Below the pieces are notes generated by a model, which was not told the DNA's origin, ran no database searches, and was given only the letters and a program-made list of their open reading frames with translations. Made by a program: the position numbers and the translations under genes. Shown here one piece after another: positions 18,116 to 26,972 of a DNA stretch of 64,000 nt. Position 1 is the stretch's first letter; each line of letters opens with the position of its first letter. The stretch is from Xanthomonas floridensis (GTDB lineage Bacteria; Pseudomonadota; Gammaproteobacteria; Xanthomonadales; Xanthomonadaceae): contig NZ_LXNG01000021.1 in the NCBI RefSeq assembly GCF_001642575.1, forward strand, positions 1-64,000. Direction: 5' to 3'.

Positions 18116-18444
18116 GCACGCTCTCCACCCACGTGCTGGACACCGCGCTGGGCCGCCCAGCGGCCGGCGTGCCGCTGCGCCTGTTCGCCGGCGACACGCT
18201 ACGCCTGGAGGCGGTCACCAACCAGGACGGGCGCTGCCCGGCGCTGGCCGCGCTGGTCCTGTCGCCGGGCCGCTACCGGCTGGAATTCGATGTCGCCGGC
18301 TACTGGCGCGCCGCCGGCACCGCGCTGGCCGACCCGCCGTTCCTGGAACAGGTACCGATCGCTTTCGGCATCGCCGACGACGGCCATTACCACGTGCCGC
18401 TGTTGCTCTCGCCGTACGGCTACTCCACCTATCGCGGCAGTTGA
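18112..18444 (+). CDS. uraH: 5-hydroxyisourate hydrolase (transthyretin-like)
   Basis: The 110-residue product is a transthyretin-related HIU hydrolase. It begins STHVLDTALGRPAAGVPL, which carries the active-site His near residue 7, has a conserved Arg in the GRYRLEFD strand, and ends with the diagnostic tetrapeptide YRGS. It hydrolyses 5-hydroxyisourate to OHCU. No signal peptide is seen, so it is cytoplasmic like HpyO. It is the last gene of the operon; its start overlaps the hpyO stop (ATGA). Confidence 0.95.
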   Translation: MSTLSTHVLDTALGRPAAGVPLRLFAGDTLRLEAVTNQDGRCPALAALVLSPGRYRLEFDVAGYWRAAGTALADPPFLEQVPIAFGIADDGHYHVPLLLSPYGYSTYRGS

Positions 18445-18558
18445 GCGCGCGCCGCGCGGCCAGCCGGGTGCTGCATCCACACCGGCGGTAAGGCTTGTTT
18501 CACTCCGGCCCCGTAGACTATGCGCTTTCCGGCCACAGGCCGGGGCTCCGGAATGGTC

Positions 18559-19032
18559 ATGATCCACAACGATGTACTGCGCAGCATCCGCTACATGCTC
18601 GACCTCAGCGACGACAAGGTGGTGGAGATCACCCACCTGGCCGACCCCGGGTTCGCGCTCGACAAGCCGCAGGTACAGGCCTGGCTGAAGAAGGAAGACG
18701 AACCCGGCTTCGAGCCCTGCACCGATGCGATGCTGGCGCGCTTCCTCGACGGCCTGGTGCTGCGCTTCCGCGGCCGCGACGACAGCCAGCCGCCACGCCC
18801 GCTGGAAACCCGCGTCGGCAACAACCTGGTGCTGAAGAAGCTGCGCGTGGCCTTCGAACTGAAGGACGTGGACATGCATGCCATCTTCGCCGGCGCCGGT
18901 TTCCCGCTGTCCAAGCCGGAACTGTCGGCACTGTTCCGCCAGCCCGGCCACAAGAACTTCCGCCCCTGCGGGGACCAGTTGCTGCGCGCCTTCCTCAAAG
19001 GGCTGACTGCCCGGGTGCGCGAAGCGGGTTGA
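18559..19032 (+). CDS. yehS: DUF1456 family protein YehS
   Basis: The 157-residue product matches E. coli YehS over its whole length: MIHNDVLRSIRYML, AWLKKEDEPGFEPC, NNLVLKKLRVAFELKD and GHKNFRPCGDQLLRAFLKGLTAR. The family has two repeated DUF1456 helical units and no assigned function. The ATG at 18559 aligns with YehS; an ATG two codons earlier (18553) is also possible. It follows the purine operon by 114 bases on the same strand but is probably independent. Confidence 0.9.
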   Translation: MIHNDVLRSIRYMLDLSDDKVVEITHLADPGFALDKPQVQAWLKKEDEPGFEPCTDAMLARFLDGLVLRFRGRDDSQPPRPLETRVGNNLVLKKLRVAFELKDVDMHAIFAGAGFPLSKPELSALFRQPGHKNFRPCGDQLLRAFLKGLTARVREAG

Positions 19033-19503
19033 CGACCGGGTGCTGAGGTCGGCCTGGTTTGGCCTGGCTTGGTCGAACGCGGTCTATCTGTTGCTTGGCT
19101 GCAAGGCCCTTGCCCGCCCACCATCGCAGGACACGCCGCAAGTACGTCCTTGTAGGCTCTTACGCGGCATCCATGCCGCGTAAGGTCCCGCGACGGTGGG
19201 CGGGCAAAGACCAAGCGAGATGGTCGGTGTGCTGGGTGCAAGCAATGCACGATGTGCGTTGTTCGGATTGTGGGAGTCCAGTTAGCCCCTCAATCGAATT
19301 CGAGCAACAGGCAAGCCTTGAACAAGGCGATCTCGAACTCCAAAGCAAACACAGGTTTTGACCCCTCCACCGACCAACGCTCTGGTGCGGTGCCCCCACG
19401 GACGGATGCACGGCGTGTCCCGCAAGTGGTGAGGGCACCGCGCCCTCGACGCACCGGGCTTTTGATTCAAGCATCTGCACCCGGGCCGCTACAACGCCTT
19501 CAA
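19033..19503. other. Intergenic region with a large nested hairpin element
   Basis: No gene is supported in these 471 bases between yehS and the convergent chemotaxis receptor gene. The left part contains a nested inverted repeat (19109-19209). The rest shows nothing recognisable. Confidence 0.6.
19109..19209. repeat. Nested inverted-repeat (hairpin) element
   Basis: Outer arms: 19109-19131 (starts CTTGCCCGCCCACC) pair with 19186-19209 (ends GGTGGGCGGGCAAAG), with two mismatches and one unpaired base. Inner arms: CTTACGCGGCAT at 19159-19170 and ATGCCGCGTAAG at 19173-19184, perfect, with a 2-base loop. The whole is about 100 bases. It resembles dispersed extragenic repeats I recall from Xanthomonas genomes. 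Confidence 0.85.
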
Positions 19504-21621
19504 TCAAGCCGCAGCCGCCAGACGCGGCTTGCGTGCATCCAGGCGGAACACCGAGACCGCTTCGCTCAGCTCCACCGCCTGTTCTTCCATCGCACGTGCG
19601 GCCGCCGACGCTTCTTCCACCAGCGCGGCATTGCGCTGGGTGGTCTCGTCCATGTCGTTGACGGTGCGCGCCACCTGCTCGATGCCCGACGACTGCTCGC
19701 GCGAAGCGGCGGAAATCTCGGCGATCAGCGTGGTGACCTGCTGCACCGATTGCACGATGTCCTGCATCGTGCGTCCGGCCTGATCCACGCGTGCGCTACC
19801 GCGCGCCACGCTATCGACTGACGCATCGATCAACTGCTTGACCTCCTTGGCCGCCCCGGCCGAGCGCTGCGCCAGCGCGCGCACCTCGGAGGCCACCACC
19901 GCAAAGCCGCGTCCCTGTTCGCCGGCGCGCGCCGCTTCCACCGCCGCATTCAACGCAAGGATATTGGTCTGGAACGCGATGCCGTCGATGACGCTGATGA
20001 TCTCGGCGATCTTCTTGGACGACACTTCGATCTCGCCCATGGTGTCGACCACGCTGGCGACCATCTCGCCACCGCGCCCGGCGATCTCGGCGGCGGCCTG
20101 CGCACCGCGGCTGGCCTGCTGCGCGGTGTCGGAGTTCTGCCGCACGGTGGAGGTGAGCTCTTCCATCGAGGCGGCGGTTTCTTCCAGATTGGCGGCCTGT
20201 TGTTCGGTGCGTTGCGCCAGATCGCTGTTGCCGGCCGCGATTTCTGCCGAGGCGGTACGAATGGTCTGCGCGGCCAGGGTGATATCGCCAACGATATCGG
20301 TCAGGCGCTGCACGGTGGCGTTGGCATCGTCGCGCATGCGCGCAAACACGCCCTGCTGGTTACCGTGCATGCGCGCGGTCAGATCGCCATCGGCAATGGC
20401 CTTGAGCAGCTGCGACAGCTCCGCCAGATTCTGGTCCACGTTCTGCATCAGGCCATTGAGGCCCTCGACCATGCCGCGGAATTCAAACTGATAGGCATCG
20501 GCGTTGCCGCGGGTGGCGAAGTCGCCAGCGGCGGCGGCATCCACCAGGCCACGGATCTCGCCGTTGATGGCGGCCAGGTTGCGCTTGGTGGTGTCCATCG
20601 CATCGGTGATCTGCGCCTTTTCGCCGGGCAGGCGCGGCATGTCCACCGACATGTCGCCCACCGCGTAATGCTGCATTACCTGCAACATCGTGCCGATCAG
20701 GCCCACCTGCGCGCCGATCAATCCGTTGGTGTCATCAACCATCCGGCCGTAAGCACCCGGAAAGGCCTGTGCATCCATGCGGTAGCTCATCTGCCCGGCT
20801 TCGTGGCGCTGCGCCATGTCCGCCTGCGCGCTGGAGACATCGGTGAGCGTATTGACCACCTGCCCCATCGCCTGGCCGAGCAGGCCGATCTCGTCGCGAT
20901 TGCTGACCGCAGCCTGCGCGGACAGATCGCCGGCCGCCACCAGGCGTGCCGCACGCGCAACGTTTTCGATGGGGCGCACGATCGAGCGCCGGATCCACCA
21001 CCCCAGCACCGCCACCAGACAGAGCGCGGCAGCAATGGTGGCCAGTGCCGAATACACCAGCATGCGCTGCGCCGATTGCGAACTTGCCAGGACGGCGGCA
21101 TCGGCCAAGGCCTTGCTGCGCGCGACCAGGGCCTCCAGCGTGTGGCTGGGCGCGCGGTCCTTGCCCTTGACCAGCTGGTCGCCCACCTGGGTGTCGTAGC
21201 CGGACGCGGCGAACTTGCCCAACGCCGCTTCGTAGCTGGTCTGCAGTTCCTGATGCGCCTTGGCGAAGTCCTGCGCCAACGCGCGCGCCTGCGGATCCTG
21301 CAGCGCACCGGCCAGCGTCGCGACACTGGCCTGCACGCTCTTGCCTTTGTCGCGGAAGGCGGTCAGATGCTTGTCGAGCAGTGCGGGGTCGCGGCCACGG
21401 ATCAGCACGTTCTTCCACTCCTGCACCTGCAGGCGGAAATCGCGGGTGAGTGCTTCGCTGGCCGAGGCCTGCGCCACTTCCACCGGCACCTTGCCGGACA
21501 GGCTCAGCCAGGCAGAGCCCAGACCGCCAAGTGCACATAACAGGATGATCGACAGACCAAGCGCAAGGGCGCCCAGCAGCTTGCTTTGCAGACTGACAAA
21601 ACGCGGGGATGGGGTGGACAT
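19504..21621 (-). CDS. Methyl-accepting chemotaxis protein
   Basis: The 705-residue receptor has an N-terminal membrane segment (about 14-40), a periplasmic helical ligand domain (about 42-180), a second membrane segment ending [18 protein letters not shown]-type units that continue as a long stretch (about 205-420), and the signalling hairpin with tip [21 protein letters not shown]. The C-terminus ends in PRLAAAA and lacks a CheR-docking pentapeptide. ATG 21621 is preferred since it leaves a short cytoplasmic head (STPSPRF) before the first membrane segment. The ligand is unknown. A sequence GTCGATAA about 30 bases upstream resembles the -10 part of a FliA promoter, but no good -35 is seen. 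Confidence 0.93.
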   Translation of the reverse strand: MSTPSPRFVSLQSKLLGALALGLSIILLCALGGLGSAWLSLSGKVPVEVAQASASEALTRDFRLQVQEWKNVLIRGRDPALLDKHLTAFRDKGKSVQASVATLAGALQDPQARALAQDFAKAHQELQTSYEAALGKFAASGYDTQVGDQLVKGKDRAPSHTLEALVARSKALADAAVLASSQSAQRMLVYSALATIAAALCLVAVLGWWIRRSIVRPIENVARAARLVAAGDLSAQAAVSNRDEIGLLGQAMGQVVNTLTDVSSAQADMAQRHEAGQMSYRMDAQAFPGAYGRMVDDTNGLIGAQVGLIGTMLQVMQHYAVGDMSVDMPRLPGEKAQITDAMDTTKRNLAAINGEIRGLVDAAAAGDFATRGNADAYQFEFRGMVEGLNGLMQNVDQNLAELSQLLKAIADGDLTARMHGNQQGVFARMRDDANATVQRLTDIVGDITLAAQTIRTASAEIAAGNSDLAQRTEQQAANLEETAASMEELTSTVRQNSDTAQQASRGAQAAAEIAGRGGEMVASVVDTMGEIEVSSKKIAEIISVIDGIAFQTNILALNAAVEAARAGEQGRGFAVVASEVRALAQRSAGAAKEVKQLIDASVDSVARGSARVDQAGRTMQDIVQSVQQVTTLIAEISAASREQSSGIEQVARTVNDMDETTQRNAALVEEASAAARAMEEQAVELSEAVSVFRLDARKPRLAAAA

Positions 21622-21929
21622 GGTCGATCCGGTGACGGGTTCACCCAGGTTATCGACGCCAGCCATGCACTCTGAAGCATGCAAGCCTCCTGCACTTGTC
21701 CTCGTCCGGCCAGCAGCGTGGCAACCGAGCGGACGCTGCCGCAGCCACCGGGTGACGTGCATTCCTGGGCACGCCCAGCCCCCGGTCCGCAGCGCGCCCC
21801 CGACCGGATATCGCCGCCGGCAGCCGCAACCGCTGACGTCGTCAACAGGGCCGGCACCATCCCCTGACAGGCTTCACCTGCATCCCCGACCATCGCACCG
21901 GCGCGAGCAGGTCCGTATCCTTGCCGCGC
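21622..21929. other. Divergent intergenic region between the chemotaxis receptor gene and hrpB
   Basis: These 308 bases hold the promoters of two divergent genes. Only a weak FliA-type -10 (ttatcgac on this strand at 21650-21657) is visible for the receptor gene. Nothing else is recognised. Confidence 0.4.
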
Positions 21930-24431
21930 ATGACCGAGCCTGTGTTCCCCATCGCCCCACTGTTGCCGCAGATCCGCGACAGCCTCGCCGCCCATCCGCG
22001 GCTGGTACTCGAAGCCCCGCCCGGTGCCGGCAAGACCACCCAGGTGCCGCTGGCACTGCTGGATGCGCCCTGGCTGGCTGGCCGCAGCATCGTGATGCTC
22101 GAACCGCGCCGGGTGGCCGCGCGCAGCGCTGCGCTGTTCATGGCGCGCCAGTTGGGCGAGCCGGTCGGCGAGACGGTGGGCTACCGCATCCGCTTCGAAA
22201 ACAAGACCTCGGCGCGCACCCGCATAGAGGTCGTCACCGAAGGCATCCTGACCCGGATGATCCAGGACGACCCGATGCTGGAACGCGTGGGGGCGCTGCT
22301 GTTCGACGAATTCCACGAACGCCATCTGGCCGGCGACCTGGGCCTGGCATTGGCGCTGGACGTGCAGGCCCAGGTGCGCGAAGACCTGCGCATCGTGGCG
22401 ATGTCGGCCACGCTGGATGGCGAGCGCCTGGCCGGCTTTCTGGATGCGCCACGGCTCAGCAGCGCCGGGCGCAGCTTTCCGGTGAAGATCGCGCATTTCC
22501 CGGCGCGCCGCGACGAGGCCATGGAGCCGCAGACGCGCCGTGCAGTGGAACATGCCTTGGTCACCCATCCCGGCGATGTGCTGGTGTTCCTGCCCGGCCA
22601 GCGCGAGATCGCGCGCGTGCAGGCCGCCTTGCTCGATGTCCTGGACCCGGCCATCCAGGTGCTGCCCTTGCACGGCGAGCTCTCGGTGGACGCGCAAAGT
22701 CAGGTGCTGCAGCCCGATCCGCAGGGCCGCCGCCGCGTGGTGCTGGCCACCAACGTGGCCGAGTCGTCGGTGACCTTGCCCGGCGTGCGGGTGGTGATCG
22801 ACAGCGGCCAGGCGCGCGAACCGCACTACGACCCCAACAGCGGGTTCTCGCGGCTGGATGTGGCCACCATCGCGCAGGCGTCGGCCGACCAGCGTGCCGG
22901 CCGCGCCGGCCGCGTGGCGAGCGGCTGGGCCTACCGGCTGTGGCCGCAATCGCAGCGGCTGGAACCGCAGCGGCGTGCCGAGATCACCCAGGTGGAGCTG
23001 GCCGGGCTGGCACTGGAGCTGGCCGCCTGGGGCAGCGATGCGCTGCGTTTTGTCGATGCCCCGCCCACCGGCGCGCTGGCCGCCGCACGCGAATTGCTGC
23101 AACGGCTGGGCGCGCTCAGCGACAGCGGCGGCATCACCGCGCTGGGCCGCCGCATGCTGGCACTGGGCACGCATCCGCGTCTGGCGGCGATGCTCGCGCA
23201 AGCCGGCGAACCAACGCGCCTGGCCCTGGCCTGCGATCTGGCCGCCCTGCTGGAAGCCCGCGATCCGCTGCGCCAGGGCGGCGATGGCCTGGCCGCACGC
23301 TGGCGCGCACTGGCCGCGTTCCGTCAGGGCCGCAGCGCGCCCGATGCCAACCGCGGCGGCCTGGCCGCCATCGACAGTGCCGCCAAACAATGGCGACGCC
23401 GGCTGCGCTGCGACAGCGCCCCGCCCACGAGCGTGGAGGCGCACGCGCTGGGCGACCTGCTCGCGCATGCCTTCCCCGACCGCATCGCCGCCCGCCACCC
23501 GGCCGACCCGCTGCGCTACCTGCTGGCCAACGGCCGCAGCGCGCGTCTGTTCGACCACAGCGATCTGCGCGGCGAACCCTGGCTGGTCGCCAGCGAACTG
23601 CGCTACGAAGCCAAGGACGCGTTGCTGCTGCGGGCCGCACCGGTGGACGAGGCCTATCTGCGTCGCAGCCTGCCCGAGCGCTTCGTGCAGCAGGACGTGG
23701 TGCAGTGGGACGCCGATAAACGCGCCCTCATCGCGCGCCGGCAATCCAGCTTCGACCGCATCGTGCTCGACAGCCGCCCCGCCGGCCGCGTCGACCCCGC
23801 GCAGGCGGCCGGCGCACTGACCGAAGCGGTGCGCCAGCTCGGCCTGGACGCCCTGCCCTGGACCGAGACCCTGCAGCAATGGCGCGCCCGCGTGCTGGCG
23901 CTGCGGGCATGGATGCCGGAGCTGGAGCTACCCGATCTCTCCGATGCCGCGCTGCTGGCCACACTCGACAGCTGGCTGCGCCCGGCCTTCGCCGGCAAGA
24001 CCCGGCTCGACGCGCTGGATGAAGCCAGCCTGGGCGAAGCGCTCAAGGGCGCGCTGCCGTGGGAGCGCCGCCAGGCCATCGACCGCCATGCCCCCACCCG
24101 CATCAGCGTGCCGTCGGGCATGGAGCGGCAGATCCACTACGCGCTCGACCACGCGCAGCACCCGCTGCCACCGGTGCTGGCGGTCAAGCTGCAGGAACTG
24201 TTCGGCCTGGCCGAAACCCCGCGCATCGCCGACGGCCGCATTCCGCTGACCCTGCACCTGCTCTCGCCCGGCGGCCGCCCGCTGCAGGTGACCCAGGATC
24301 TGAAGAGCTTCTGGGCCACCACGTATCCGGATGTCAGGAAGGAAATGAAGGGGCGGTATCCGAGGCATCCATGGCCGGATGATCCGTGGACCGCCGCGGC
24401 CACCCACAGGGCAAAACCCCGCGGCACTTGA
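21930..24431 (+). CDS. hrpB: ATP-dependent helicase HrpB
   Basis: The 833-residue DEAH-box-type helicase shows Walker A in EAPPGAGKTTQVP (about residues 29-37), the LEPRRVAARSAA motif, a DEFH box in LLFDEFHERHL, MSATLDGERL (motif III), and C-terminal helicase motifs VLATNVAESSVTLPGV and QRAGRAGR. The HrpB-specific C-terminal region includes the RHP(A)DPLRYLL and GRIPLTLHLLSPGGRPLQVTQDL blocks. It is an RNA helicase-like protein; in Xanthomonas the related HrpB is distinct from the type III regulator of the same name. ATG 21930 is three codons after an upstream TTG and aligns best. Confidence 0.95.
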   Translation: MTEPVFPIAPLLPQIRDSLAAHPRLVLEAPPGAGKTTQVPLALLDAPWLAGRSIVMLEPRRVAARSAALFMARQLGEPVGETVGYRIRFENKTSARTRIEVVTEGILTRMIQDDPMLERVGALLFDEFHERHLAGDLGLALALDVQAQVREDLRIVAMSATLDGERLAGFLDAPRLSSAGRSFPVKIAHFPARRDEAMEPQTRRAVEHALVTHPGDVLVFLPGQREIARVQAALLDVLDPAIQVLPLHGELSVDAQSQVLQPDPQGRRRVVLATNVAESSVTLPGVRVVIDSGQAREPHYDPNSGFSRLDVATIAQASADQRAGRAGRVASGWAYRLWPQSQRLEPQRRAEITQVELAGLALELAAWGSDALRFVDAPPTGALAAARELLQRLGALSDSGGITALGRRMLALGTHPRLAAMLAQAGEPTRLALACDLAALLEARDPLRQGGDGLAARWRALAAFRQGRSAPDANRGGLAAIDSAAKQWRRRLRCDSAPPTSVEAHALGDLLAHAFPDRIAARHPADPLRYLLANGRSARLFDHSDLRGEPWLVASELRYEAKDALLLRAAPVDEAYLRRSLPERFVQQDVVQWDADKRALIARRQSSFDRIVLDSRPAGRVDPAQAAGALTEAVRQLGLDALPWTETLQQWRARVLALRAWMPELELPDLSDAALLATLDSWLRPAFAGKTRLDALDEASLGEALKGALPWERRQAIDRHAPTRISVPSGMERQIHYALDHAQHPLPPVLAVKLQELFGLAETPRIADGRIPLTLHLLSPGGRPLQVTQDLKSFWATTYPDVRKEMKGRYPRHPWPDDPWTAAATHRAKPRGT

Positions 24432-24883
24432 TACGAGCCCCTGTCCCCGCGGGGCGAGAAGGCACGGCTTACGCACCAGTGGCGCGTGCGCCGCGGAGCG
24501 CCTGCATCGCACGCGCGCCGGGGCGCAGAGCGGGGGTTCGGGTAAGGGTACGGGGCGAAGCAGTCGTAGCGTCGCTTCTGAAGGCGCGGGGCGACGCGTT
24601 TTTCATTCCGGGCACTGGCAGATGCTTGAGGCGCACCCTCATCCGCTCCTTCGCTGCATCTTCTCCCCCTTGATAAGGGGAGAATGTCCCGAGGGGAGAA
24701 GCGACTTCAACGTCGACACCGGTCAAGTTTCAGACCTCCGTCTCTTGCGGGATAAGCGCCAGTCGCAGCGGTGCGTAGCATTCTTCCTAACCGCAAGCCA
24801 AACAGCGCCCGATTCCGCTAACACCGTCTATACGCACCAGCCCACAGACTGCGCCCCACGTACTCAGAAAGGAAACGCCTCCA
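24432..24883. other. Intergenic region with nested inverted repeats
   Basis: No gene is supported in these 452 bases. A structured element at 24660-24701 has outer arms CTTCTCCCC and GGGGAGAAG and an inner competing stem around TTGATAAGGGGAGA. Similar hairpins are common extragenic repeats in proteobacteria. The promoter of the following gene must lie in the right part, but no clear box is seen. Confidence 0.5.
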
Positions 24884-25315
24884 ATGAGCAAGCTGACTGT
24901 GATTACCGAACGCGCCCTGGAGCGTGCCCTGGAACTGGCAGGCAACGCGGGCGACCATCTGCGTCATGCCGCCTCCAACGCGGGCGACCAGGCCCGCCAT
25001 GCGGGCAGCAGCCTGCGTCACTTCGGTCCCGGTGCCAGCGAATGGCTGAAGACCGGCGCGGCCCTGGGCGCAGTGCGCACCGGCGGCAAGGTCGCCAGCA
25101 AGCTGGTCAAACGCAACCCGGCGGTTACCGTGGCTGCCGCAGTCGCCGGCCTGGGCCTGATCGGCTACGCGGTATATCGCAAGCGTCAGCGTGACCAGCA
25201 GACCCTCGGTGGCAACGTGCACCGTCTGGACCGCGAACACGCCAGCAACGCCAGTGCCCGTCGTGCGGCCTACCAGCGCCGTGCTGCGGTCACGCCGAGC
25301 GACGGCATCGAGTAA
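24884..25315 (+). CDS. Small single-span membrane protein of unknown function
   Basis: A 143-residue protein with a good ribosome site (AAAGGAAAC before ATG 24884). Residues 1-60 are Ala/His/Gly-rich and amphipathic with near-repeats (GNAGDHLRHAASNAGDQARHAGSSLRH lies at about 20-46). A single hydrophobic span follows (about 84-102, AVTVAAAVAGLGLIGYAVY), then a basic RKRQRDQQ and a polar tail. I do not recognise the family. It could be a membrane-anchored stress or envelope protein. A strong hairpin follows at 25356-25384. Confidence 0.7.
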   Translation: MSKLTVITERALERALELAGNAGDHLRHAASNAGDQARHAGSSLRHFGPGASEWLKTGAALGAVRTGGKVASKLVKRNPAVTVAAAVAGLGLIGYAVYRKRQRDQQTLGGNVHRLDREHASNASARRAAYQRRAAVTPSDGIE

Positions 25316-25355
25316 GCCATCGCCTGCGTCGGACAGACGCAGATGGGTTAACACT

Positions 25356-25384
25356 CAACGCCACGGCCACGCGCCGTGGCGTTG
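25356..25384 (+). terminator. Hairpin terminator-like structure after the small membrane protein gene
   Basis: Perfect 12-base arms CAACGCCACGGC (25356-25367) and GCCGTGGCGTTG (25373-25384) with a 5-base loop, 41 bases after the stop. It is followed by TCGTTTGTGG, not a proper T tract, so intrinsic termination may be weak. Confidence 0.65.
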
Positions 25385-25455
25385 TCGTTTGTGGCTGGCA
25401 ACCCCGTACGGTTGGTCGCGTCCGGCTGGCATGCCAGGCACTGCGTGTTCTGGCT

Positions 25456-25509
25456 TATGGAAAGACTGCCGACTATGGAAAGACTGCCGACTGTGGAAAG
25501 ACTGCTGAC
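25456..25509. repeat. 18-base minisatellite, 3 copies
   Basis: The unit TATGGAAAGACTGCCGAC occurs twice exactly (25456-25473, 25474-25491) and a third time with two changes (25492-25509). It lies between the small membrane protein gene and rluE, which is on the opposite strand. No spacers. Confidence 0.92.
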
Positions 25510-25566
25510 GCTGTGCATTGCGGTGCGTATCGCCAGGCATCCGCACCGCGACGCAACGACGCCGCA

Positions 25567-26142
25567 CTAGCGTTTGCGTGTGCGCGACGGCCGCGGATGC
25601 GTGGTTGGGTCCGTTGTCCATTGGCCGGGGACGAGCGTGCCCAGGGTCCAGTCGCCAATCCCCACCCGGACCAGGCGCAGTGTGGGCAAGCCCACCGACG
25701 CGGTCATCCGCCGGACCTGGCGATTGCGCCCTTCGCTGATCTGCACTTCCAGCCACGCATCCGGCACGGTCTTGCGCATCCGTACGGGCGGATCACGCGG
25801 CCAGAGCGCTGGCGCGGGATCGAGCAGGCGCACCTTGGCCGGGCGGGTCGGGCCATCGTTGAGGACCACGCCATCGCGCAATGCCTGCAACTGCGCCTGC
25901 TGCGGGTCGCCTTCCACCTGCACCCAATAGGTCTTGGGCTGTTTGTGGCGCGGGTCGGTCAGCCGATGCGCCAGTGCGCCATCGTCGGTGAGCAACAACA
26001 GTCCTTCGCTGTCGTGATCCAGACGGCCTGCCGCATACACGTCGGCCGGCAGGCCGAATTCGGCCAGCGTGCGCTTGGGCGGGTGCGAGCGGTCGCTGAA
26101 CTGCGATAGCACGCCATAGGGTTTGTTCAACAGCACCAGCAT
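25567..26142 (-). CDS. rluE: 23S rRNA pseudouridine synthase RluE (RsuA family)
   Basis: The 191-residue product follows E. coli RluE along its length: LLNKPYGVLSQF, the catalytic Asp in YAAGRLDHDSEGLLLLT, KTYWVQVEG, DGVVLNDGPTRPA, WPRDPPVRMRK and SEGRNRQVRRMTASVGLPTLRLVRV. RluE modifies one uridine in 23S rRNA and lacks the S4 domain found in RsuA. ATG 26142 aligns with the E. coli start. A basic Pro/Arg-rich tail (HPRPSRTRKR) is extra. The first codons and the region upstream are present again, diverged, about 305 bases away. Confidence 0.93.
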   Translation of the reverse strand: MLVLLNKPYGVLSQFSDRSHPPKRTLAEFGLPADVYAAGRLDHDSEGLLLLTDDGALAHRLTDPRHKQPKTYWVQVEGDPQQAQLQALRDGVVLNDGPTRPAKVRLLDPAPALWPRDPPVRMRKTVPDAWLEVQISEGRNRQVRRMTASVGLPTLRLVRVGIGDWTLGTLVPGQWTTDPTTHPRPSRTRKR

Positions 26143-26399
26143 GGAGATTCCGTTTCGAAAGCACCGCAGGCGGCGGTGAAGCACACGCGTGTGGAGCGCG
26201 GTCCGCGCACCGGATGACAGTGACTATGATCGAGCGCTGCCACCGCGATTGCCATAGATGTGTCGTGACGCGGCCTGGGCATCGGATGCGCATCATCGAT
26301 CAAGCGTCGTTTTCAGTATCGCCTGGCGCAGCGGCGAGATACCCGCATGCCGGCTACGGGGATGCCAGCCCGTGCATTTTCCACTGGCGCATCACGCCT

Positions 26400-26448
26400 G
26401 GAACGGAAAACGGATAGCAGCAGGGCTTGTTCAACAGCACCGGCATTG
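26400..26448 (-). pseudogene. Duplicated fragment of the rluE 5' end
   Basis: On the minus strand an ATG near 26447 is followed by codons for PVLLNKP, matching the MLVLLNKP start of RluE, then unrelated sequence. The region upstream of it also resembles the region upstream of rluE. It is a diverged duplicate remnant, too short to encode a synthase. Confidence 0.6.
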
Positions 26449-26875
26449 GAATCCGTTACGAAAGCGCCGCAGACAACGGCGATGGAGTACACATCCGCGA
26501 AGCGTCTCGACCGTGCGCCGCGGCAGTGCGTCTGATCAGGAGCCGCCACAACGCGCGCAGCAAGTACGTCGCGATGCGATCTGAGCATCGGAAGCACGGC
26601 ATCGACGCGGAATCGTTCGCCAGGTCCTGCACCGCCTGGCGCAGCGGCGACATACCAGATGACTGGCTGCAAGCGTGCCGACCCTGCATTGTGCAATCGC
26701 CTACGTGGCCGGCGGGCGGCGAATACGACGCTCAAGCACATGCCTGCACCGTGCCGAACGCCATCCTCCACTCGGTACAGCGCCAACCACGCCGCCCTAG
26801 GCGGGCGTTTGGGCGAAACGCAGTGAACATCCTCTGTTTCGGTCGCTGCCTCAAGGTTTACAGCGATAGCACAAC

Positions 26876-26901
26876 GACGAAGGCGCCACTGCGCCTTCGT
26901 C
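26876..26901 (-). terminator. Hairpin downstream of the exported methyltransferase-like gene
   Basis: Perfect 11-base arms GACGAAGGCGC and GCGCCTTCGTC around a 4-base loop, about 70 bases past the stop of the minus-strand gene at 26973. There is no clear T tract on the minus strand, so the terminator call is tentative. Confidence 0.5.
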
Positions 26902-26972
26902 ACCAGCGCGGCAGCGCCCCGCGCCAAAGCCTGCATGCCACCGCAACCTGCGCCGGCATGCAGGCTGGGCGA

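Larger units (their letters stand above)
26143..26972. other. Gene-free region with a diverged direct duplication of the rluE 5' end
   Basis: No intact gene is seen in these 830 bases. Bases 26120-26385 (rluE start and upstream) recur with many changes at about 26425-26700, offset about 304-313. Matching anchors are TTGTTCAACAGCACC (26124 and 26428) and GCCTGGCGCAGCGGCGA (26321 and 26634). The second copy keeps the reverse-strand codons for MPVLLNK and then diverges. Confidence 0.7.

Noticed and set aside
19504-21762. Longer start for the chemotaxis receptor at 21762
   Set aside because: The extra 47 residues have no match and would place a non-hydrophobic head before the first membrane segment. 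ATG 21621 is better.
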